NCBI RefSeq assembly: GCF_025567465.1 | Contig: NZ_JAOQKI010000002.1 | Location: 1-64,000, forward strand | Direction: 5' to 3' | DNA length: 64,000 bases | From: Roseburia_C amylophila | GTDB taxonomy: Bacteria; Bacillota; Clostridia; Lachnospirales; Lachnospiraceae | Shown here: positions 59,669-64,000 of the stretch, in pieces | Layout of the letters: each line of letters begins with the position of its first letter | Numbering within the stretch: position 1 is the first letter of the stretch | Made by a program: the position numbers and the translations under genes | Notes under the pieces: model-generated | Told to the model about the DNA's origin: nothing | The model's input: only the letters and a program-made list of their open reading frames with translations | Databases searched by the model: none

Positions 59669-60825
59669 TTACCGGCAAAATAAGCATCAATCCCATTGGC
59701 GATTCCCTGTGCAATCTGAGTCTGATAAGAGTCCGTTGCCATATTGGAATCTTCGGTGGGATTTGTCATATATCCCATTTCTACAATTGTTACCGGTACG
59801 GTACTCCAGTTAATTCCACTCATGGTATCAGTCTCCCACACATATTCCTTTTTTGCACCGGTCTGTGCACACAGACTATCCAGTATATTCTGGGAAAGAG
59901 AACGGCTCTGGCTGTAAAAGCTTCCTACATACGGATTGGACGCCGTCTGGCAGATTGTCATAGCTCCATTGGCTCCGCTGTTGGTAGATCCATTGGCATG
60001 TATACGGACAAATGCTTCTGCTCCCGCATTGGTTGCAATGGCTGCCCGCTCGCTGTTACTGAGATTCACATCATTGGTTTCTCTTGTCATGACTACGGTA
60101 TAACCTCTTGCTACCAGTTCATCCCGCAATTTTAAGCTGACGGATAAATTAAGCTGATACTCTGTCTGTCCGGTTGCAACACCGGATGTTCCTCCGGTTA
60201 CTCTTGCCTTGGTCTCAGAAGATCCCGGTGCTACCGGCTCCGGTGTACTGTCTCCTCTGCTCTGATGTCCCGGGTCAATGCAGATGACATGTCCGCCGCT
60301 TCCGGATGTAATTCCGGTTCCTGCACTTCCAGTCAATGCTACCGGCTCCTGCGGCTTCTCTGTGGTCAGATAATCGGATGCTATATAATAAGTTCCTTCA
60401 TCCAATGAAACCTGGCTCCAGCTTCCATCATTTGCAGTGCGGGTAAGTTCTTTTCCCGCAGATAATTTCTTATAAACCTCTGCATCGGTAGAAGGTTCTA
60501 CTCTCACATTGACTCTTGTTGTCGTATAAACAGTCTCTTCTGCATAAACTACCGTATCCGGATTCAATACTGCCGGAACATGCTCTGTTTCCGTCTCTGT
60601 TTCTGTTTCCGTATCTACAACTTCTTCGGTGTCAATTACACTTTCTGTTGTTGGTACCTCTGTATTTGTTAATGTTTCTTCGGTATTCACATTCGCAACT
60701 GTATCGTCTTTTTTATCCTTCCCGCAAGCGGTCAGAAATACCAGACACATAACAAGCAACAGGCATACGGTAACTGCCGAGTGCCTGCTGCCCTTATGGA
60801 ATGTGCTTCTTTCTGATGTTCTCAT
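59665..60825 (-). CDS. N-acetylmuramoyl-L-alanine amidase lipoprotein with SH3 domain
   Basis: Cell-wall hydrolase of 386 aa. Lipobox LTAC with Cys34, Thr/Glu/Val-rich linker (~40-100), SH3-like domain (~100-165, TTRVNVRVEPSTDAEVYKKLSAG), then Amidase_3 with ICIDPGHQ (zinc His), YQLNLSVSLKLRDEL (zinc Glu region is in SVSLKL-type helix), ETNDVNLSNSERAAIAT, FVRIHANGS (zinc His) and VEMGYMTNP (catalytic Glu). Start at 60825 follows GAGG. Last of a purE-nucleotidyltransferase-carbamate kinase series, but probably transcribed separately. Confidence 0.9.
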   Translation of the reverse strand: MRTSERSTFHKGSRHSAVTVCLLLVMCLVFLTACGKDKKDDTVANVNTEETLTNTEVPTTESVIDTEEVVDTETETETETEHVPAVLNPDTVVYAEETVYTTTRVNVRVEPSTDAEVYKKLSAGKELTRTANDGSWSQVSLDEGTYYIASDYLTTEKPQEPVALTGSAGTGITSGSGGHVICIDPGHQSRGDSTPEPVAPGSSETKARVTGGTSGVATGQTEYQLNLSVSLKLRDELVARGYTVVMTRETNDVNLSNSERAAIATNAGAEAFVRIHANGSTNSGANGAMTICQTASNPYVGSFYSQSRSLSQNILDSLCAQTGAKKEYVWETDTMSGINWSTVPVTIVEMGYMTNPTEDSNMATDSYQTQIAQGIANGIDAYFAGN

Positions 60826-60854
60826 AGATTTCCTCACATTTCCCTTATATCATC

Positions 60855-61787
60855 TTACTTATGAATCAAAGTTCCCTTTAATCCGCTGACGCCATCTAAT
60901 GCTTCCTCCAAGTTGGCAATCAGTACGGAACGGACTGCAGAATTACCAATGTAATCGATTGCTGCCTGAATCTTCGGAAGCATGGTTCCTTCTTCAAACT
61001 GACCCTCGTCCATATACTGTTTTGCTTCTTCTACTGTCATCTCATCCAATGGCTGTTCATTGGCTGTGCCATAATTTAAACACACATGCTCAACACTGGT
61101 TAAGATAATAAGCTGGTCAGCGTCTAAAAGCTCTGCAAGTCTGCCTGCTGCAAGGTCTTTTTCAATGACTGCGCTGGCACCTTTTAGATTATTATCCTGC
61201 TCTAATACAGGAATACCGCCACCACCACAGGCAATTACTACCTGGTCTGCATCGGAAAGTGCACGGATGGCATCAATTTCTACGATGTCCATTGGCTTTG
61301 GAGCTGCTACGATACGGCGGTATCCATCGCCCTGTTTTACCGTATGGTTACCTTTCTTCTCTTCTGCTTCTGCCTCTTCCTCTGTCATGACACGGCCGAT
61401 AATTTTGGTTGGATGATAAAATGCTTCATCGTATGGGTCTACGGTTACCTGTGTTAAAACAGTAGATACCGGTTTGTAAATTCCACGGTTTAATAATTCG
61501 GTACGAATGGCATTCTGCAAATCGTATCCGATATAGCCCTGACTCATAGCAGAGCAGACAGACATCGGAGTAGCAGTATATTCCGGATAAATTCTTGCGA
61601 ATTCAGCCATTGCAGTATGTATCATTCCCACCTGTGGTCCATTGCTGTGGGAAAGAACTACCTGACAGTCATCCTTAATATAATCTCCGATTGCTTTTGC
61701 GGTAAGCTTGGTTGCTTTCTTCTGTTCCGGAAGTGTTGTTCCCAATGCTTCATGTCCTAATGCAATCACAATTCTCTTCTTTTTCAT
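60855..61787 (-). CDS. arcC: Carbamate kinase
   Basis: Kinase of 310 aa making ATP from carbamoyl phosphate and ADP. IVIALGHEALGTTLPEQ at the start, SHSNGPQVGMIH, and VVIACGGGGIPVLEQDNNLKGASAVIEKDLAAGRLAELL match ArcC. Start at 61787 follows GGAGG by 8 nt. No arcA or argF neighbour, so it may serve citrulline, allantoin or oxamate use; this is unknown. 17 bp after the nucleotidyltransferase. Confidence 0.94.
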   Translation of the reverse strand: MKKKRIVIALGHEALGTTLPEQKKATKLTAKAIGDYIKDDCQVVLSHSNGPQVGMIHTAMAEFARIYPEYTATPMSVCSAMSQGYIGYDLQNAIRTELLNRGIYKPVSTVLTQVTVDPYDEAFYHPTKIIGRVMTEEEAEAEEKKGNHTVKQGDGYRRIVAAPKPMDIVEIDAIRALSDADQVVIACGGGGIPVLEQDNNLKGASAVIEKDLAAGRLAELLDADQLIILTSVEHVCLNYGTANEQPLDEMTVEEAKQYMDEGQFEEGTMLPKIQAAIDYIGNSAVRSVLIANLEEALDGVSGLKGTLIHK

Positions 61788-61804
61788 GTTACAATCCTCC
61801 AATT

Positions 61805-62725
61805 CTATGCCCAAAGATTTTCCGGATAGACACCGTCTTTAATCAGTCCGCGGATGGAATCCACAACAAATGGTTTGTCCTCTAAATAAGTAACTCCAAA
61901 CCAGCGGTCTGCTGTCTCATAAACTTTTACGGTTGCCTTATCCTGATTCAAAAGCAATTCCACAATATTTGGCAGCAGATACTCTTTCTTCATCGGATTG
62001 TCTTCAATATGTGCCAAGAACTCACGGAAGCCCTCTTCCAGATAATCAATAAAATCCGGATAGCCAGCCCACATGTTCATAGATACATTTACATCCGGGT
62101 GAATCCATTCTGCCACATCAGCTTCTTCACAATGTACTTTTCCTTTTTCATCGGCATAGATGCTGTGTGTCTCTAAAATTTTTTCAAGATAACCACTCTT
62201 TTCATCTACCACACAGACACCACGGGTAACGGTTCCGTTATCACTCAGTGTGTTCTTCAGGACATATCCAGCCATTCCAAGGCGGAATCTTTCCTTATCC
62301 TCTTCATGATTTACCAGAAAATCATGCATCTTTACAAATGCTTCTTTTCCGTAATAATCATCTGCATTGATGACTAAAAATGGTTCCTTCACTACGCCTT
62401 TGCAGCATAATACTGCCTGACCGGTTCCCCATGGTTTTGTTCTGCCTTCCGGCACTGTAAAGCCTTCCGGTATATCATTGATATCCTGGAATACATAATC
62501 TACTTCTACCTGTTTTCCGATTCTGTTTCCAATGATTTCTTTAAAATCCGCCTCAATATCCTTGCGAATGATAAATACAACCTTATCAAAACCTGCTTCC
62601 ACCGCGTCATAAATGGAATAGTCCATAATAATCTCGCCGTTCGGTCCCATTTTCTCAAGCTGCTTAATTCCGCCGCCAAAACGGGAGCCAATGCCTGCCG
62701 CCATAATAATCAGTGTTGTTTTCAT
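61805..62725 (-). CDS. Nucleotidyltransferase (sugar-phosphate type)
   Basis: NTP-transferase of 306 aa. The N-terminus LIIMAAGIGSRFGGGIKQLEKMGPNGEIIMDYSIYDAV contains the G-x-G-x-R-F nucleotide-binding loop and the NADDYYG metal site follows at ~110. Resembles UTP- or NDP-sugar pyrophosphorylases, but the substrate is undetermined. Start at 62725 follows GAGGAG. Possible operon with arcC. Confidence 0.85.
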   Translation of the reverse strand: MKTTLIIMAAGIGSRFGGGIKQLEKMGPNGEIIMDYSIYDAVEAGFDKVVFIIRKDIEADFKEIIGNRIGKQVEVDYVFQDINDIPEGFTVPEGRTKPWGTGQAVLCCKGVVKEPFLVINADDYYGKEAFVKMHDFLVNHEEDKERFRLGMAGYVLKNTLSDNGTVTRGVCVVDEKSGYLEKILETHSIYADEKGKVHCEEADVAEWIHPDVNVSMNMWAGYPDFIDYLEEGFREFLAHIEDNPMKKEYLLPNIVELLLNQDKATVKVYETADRWFGVTYLEDKPFVVDSIRGLIKDGVYPENLWA

Positions 62726-62856
62726 TCGTATTCTCCTCAACCTTATTTTAAAACTTTTTTCTCTCTACCCTTTTCTTTTTTCCTCTATTTCACTGTTCTT
62801 ACCTAATGATTTCTCCACTCGCCAGCTCTAAAAGCGTGTTGACTCACTTGTGCCTG

Positions 62857-63363
62857 CTATTTCATGTATTCTTTATAGCCGACTTCCTGAAGCTTCTTAT
62901 CCTTTGCTTCTACCTGCTCTTTTAAATTCTTAGAATATTCTTTTAATCGTGCCAATAATGCATCATCTGATGTTGCAAGAATCTTTGCTGCAAGAATTCC
63001 TGCATTTGCGCCACCATTGATTGCAACGGTTGCTACCGGAATACCGGTCGGCATCTGTACGATAGAATAAAGAGAATCTCTTCCGCCTAAAGATGTGGTA
63101 TGCATTGGAATTCCGATTACCGGCATAGGGAAGATTGCTGCACACATTCCCGGAAGATGTGCTGCCATTCCTGCTCCTGCGATAATTACTTTAAATCCTT
63201 TGCTCTCTGCGCTCTTTGCATATTCAAAAAATACATCCGGCTCACGATGTGCGGAAATAATTGTCATCTCATACTCGATTCCAAGCTGTTCCAAAATATC
63301 TGCTGCTTTTGCCATTACAGGCATATCTGAATCACTGCCCATTACAATTCCTACTTTTGCCAT
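62857..63363 (-). CDS. purE: N5-carboxyaminoimidazole ribonucleotide mutase
   Basis: Class I PurE of 168 aa in purine synthesis. KVGIVMGSDSDMPVMAKAADIL, SAHREPDVFFEYAKSAESKGFKVIIAGAGMAAHLPGMCAA, and GVPMHT-like IPMHTTSLGGRDSLYSIVQMPTGIPVATVAINGG carry the catalytic residues. The start at 63363 follows AAGGAG; in-frame codons upstream lack an RBS. No other purine genes in the window. Confidence 0.96.
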   Translation of the reverse strand: MAKVGIVMGSDSDMPVMAKAADILEQLGIEYEMTIISAHREPDVFFEYAKSAESKGFKVIIAGAGMAAHLPGMCAAIFPMPVIGIPMHTTSLGGRDSLYSIVQMPTGIPVATVAINGGANAGILAAKILATSDDALLARLKEYSKNLKEQVEAKDKKLQEVGYKEYMK

Positions 63364-63412
63364 TTTCTTTCTCCTTTTCTCATAGATACTTGTCCTTTTA
63401 GTATACACTGTT

Positions 63413-64000
63413 TTACGCCGGAAATGAAGTCTTATTTTCCAACGGCTCATTCAGTTTTTCTGTGCCCGGTACTACAAACCTGCCATCTCTTATAATATCC
63501 CCGGTACTGCCATCTGCCCGTTCGATATAAATGCAGTCTAATTCATCATACGGTATCGTAATATCCGTATGGCAGTTAAAGTATGCCTTACTTTCGTCTT
63601 CTTTCCGAAGAATTGAGATTTCATTATCCCTTGCCACAATTTCTTTTCCATCCGGATTATAAACCGGCGTATCCTCCGCCTGGGAATAACAGGTATCTCC
63701 CACTGCAAAATGTGGACCTGTCTTCTCTGCAATCAGAATCGGCAATTTATCTGCAATATCAAAGTCCTTTGCCATCCGGTATGCCGTGGTATTGGTTCCG
63801 ATAGCGAACTCCCCTAACGGCAGCGTATCATGATGCATCAGTACGTTATCATAAATATATTTCCGGTTCTCTTCTTCACTGTCAAAATTACTGCAGCTGT
63901 AATCCACAACTTTTCCATCTTCAAACGTCATTTTCAGGTTCTCATAACGGAGTCCGTTAAGATAGACATAAGATACATGCAGTACTCCGTGGGTTCCGGT
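63413..64000 (-). CDS. M29-type aminopeptidase, C-terminal part (cut by window edge)
   Basis: The open frame runs off the right edge without a start; 195 codons are visible. The segment LKMTFEDGKVVDYSC, LPLGEFAIGTNTTAY, ILIAEKTGPHFAVGDTCYS and NCHTDITIPYDEL fits the thermophilic (M29, PepS/AmpS) aminopeptidase group, with metal ligands in the Glu/His segments. Assignment is based on part of the protein only. Encoded upstream of purE on the same strand. Confidence 0.75.
   Translation of the reverse strand, partial: TGTHGVLHVSYVYLNGLRYENLKMTFEDGKVVDYSCSNFDSEEENRKYIYDNVLMHHDTLPLGEFAIGTNTTAYRMAKDFDIADKLPILIAEKTGPHFAVGDTCYSQAEDTPVYNPDGKEIVARDNEISILRKEDESKAYFNCHTDITIPYDELDCIYIERADGSTGDIIRDGRFVVPGTEKLNEPLENKTSFPA

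Overview
The window looks like a chromosomal segment of an anaerobic Firmicute of the class Clostridia, most likely family Lachnospiraceae. This rests on moderate-to-low GC, strong AGGAGG-type ribosome binding sites, a T-box ahead of serS, a CIRCE/HrcA site ahead of clpB, a SCIFF ribosomal peptide with its radical SAM maturase beside secDF, a hybrid-cluster protein, and HypA/HypB without a [NiFe] hydrogenase in sight. Almost all genes are on the minus strand. Genus assignment is not possible from the sequence alone. No tRNA, rRNA, CRISPR array, prophage or intact insertion sequence was seen.

Layout. 1-5 kb: aspartokinase, a CstA-type transporter, and an amtB-glnK ammonium module with a long structured leader. 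5.3-10.3 kb: a four-gene operon (899-aa FAD/Fe-S oxidoreductase, hypA, a DUF5692-like membrane protein, hypB). 10.3-12.1 kb: serS with T-box. 12.1-13.9 kb: a Phd/RelE-type toxin-antitoxin pair, a small lipoprotein and a divergent XRE regulator. 14-19 kb: an ABC exporter operon with two HlyD-type adaptors. 19-24.6 kb: glyA, an EamA transporter, a type-Ic aminotransferase and rarA. 24.8-34.5 kb: polysaccharide deacetylase, clpB, a fused MFS/spermidine-synthase-like protein, a metallophosphoesterase, a threonine aldolase, an Rpn-family nuclease and an Fe-alcohol dehydrogenase. 34.6-39.5 kb: TetR, MATE/MarR and hcp. 39.5-41.5 kb: an HD-GYP/PilZ cyclic-di-GMP pair and a DUF1294 protein. 42-46.4 kb: secDF, SCIFF maturase, SCIFF peptide and a TIGR04086-like membrane protein. 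46.5-53.5 kb: GNAT, cyclophilin, the MoxR-DUF58-transglutaminase operon and a PAP2 phosphatase. 53.7-64 kb: uraA, mrp, mtnA, ABC-F, cupin, amidase, carbamate kinase, a nucleotidyltransferase, purE and a partial M29-type aminopeptidase.

The most unusual structure is a family of three ~0.5-kb foldback elements (20441-20943, 37229-37738, 41560-42075). Each is an imperfect palindrome along its whole length with GGCGATTG-type ends, capped by two small hairpins around a conserved loop. The copies differ from one another, but arms change together, with compensatory base pairs in the apical hairpins and the long stem. Each copy ends 30-32 bp upstream of a start codon (glyA, hcp, the DUF1294 gene). 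This fits a dispersed structured cis-element or a domesticated MITE-like repeat, and I do not recognise it as a named family.

Other regulatory highlights are a promoter-proximal terminator in the amtB leader, a second palindromic hairpin placed right after the poly-U tract in both the amtB and serS leaders, a 27-bp operator-like palindrome in front of the toxin-antitoxin pair, and an operator-like inverted repeat in the promoter between the XRE regulator and the lipoprotein.
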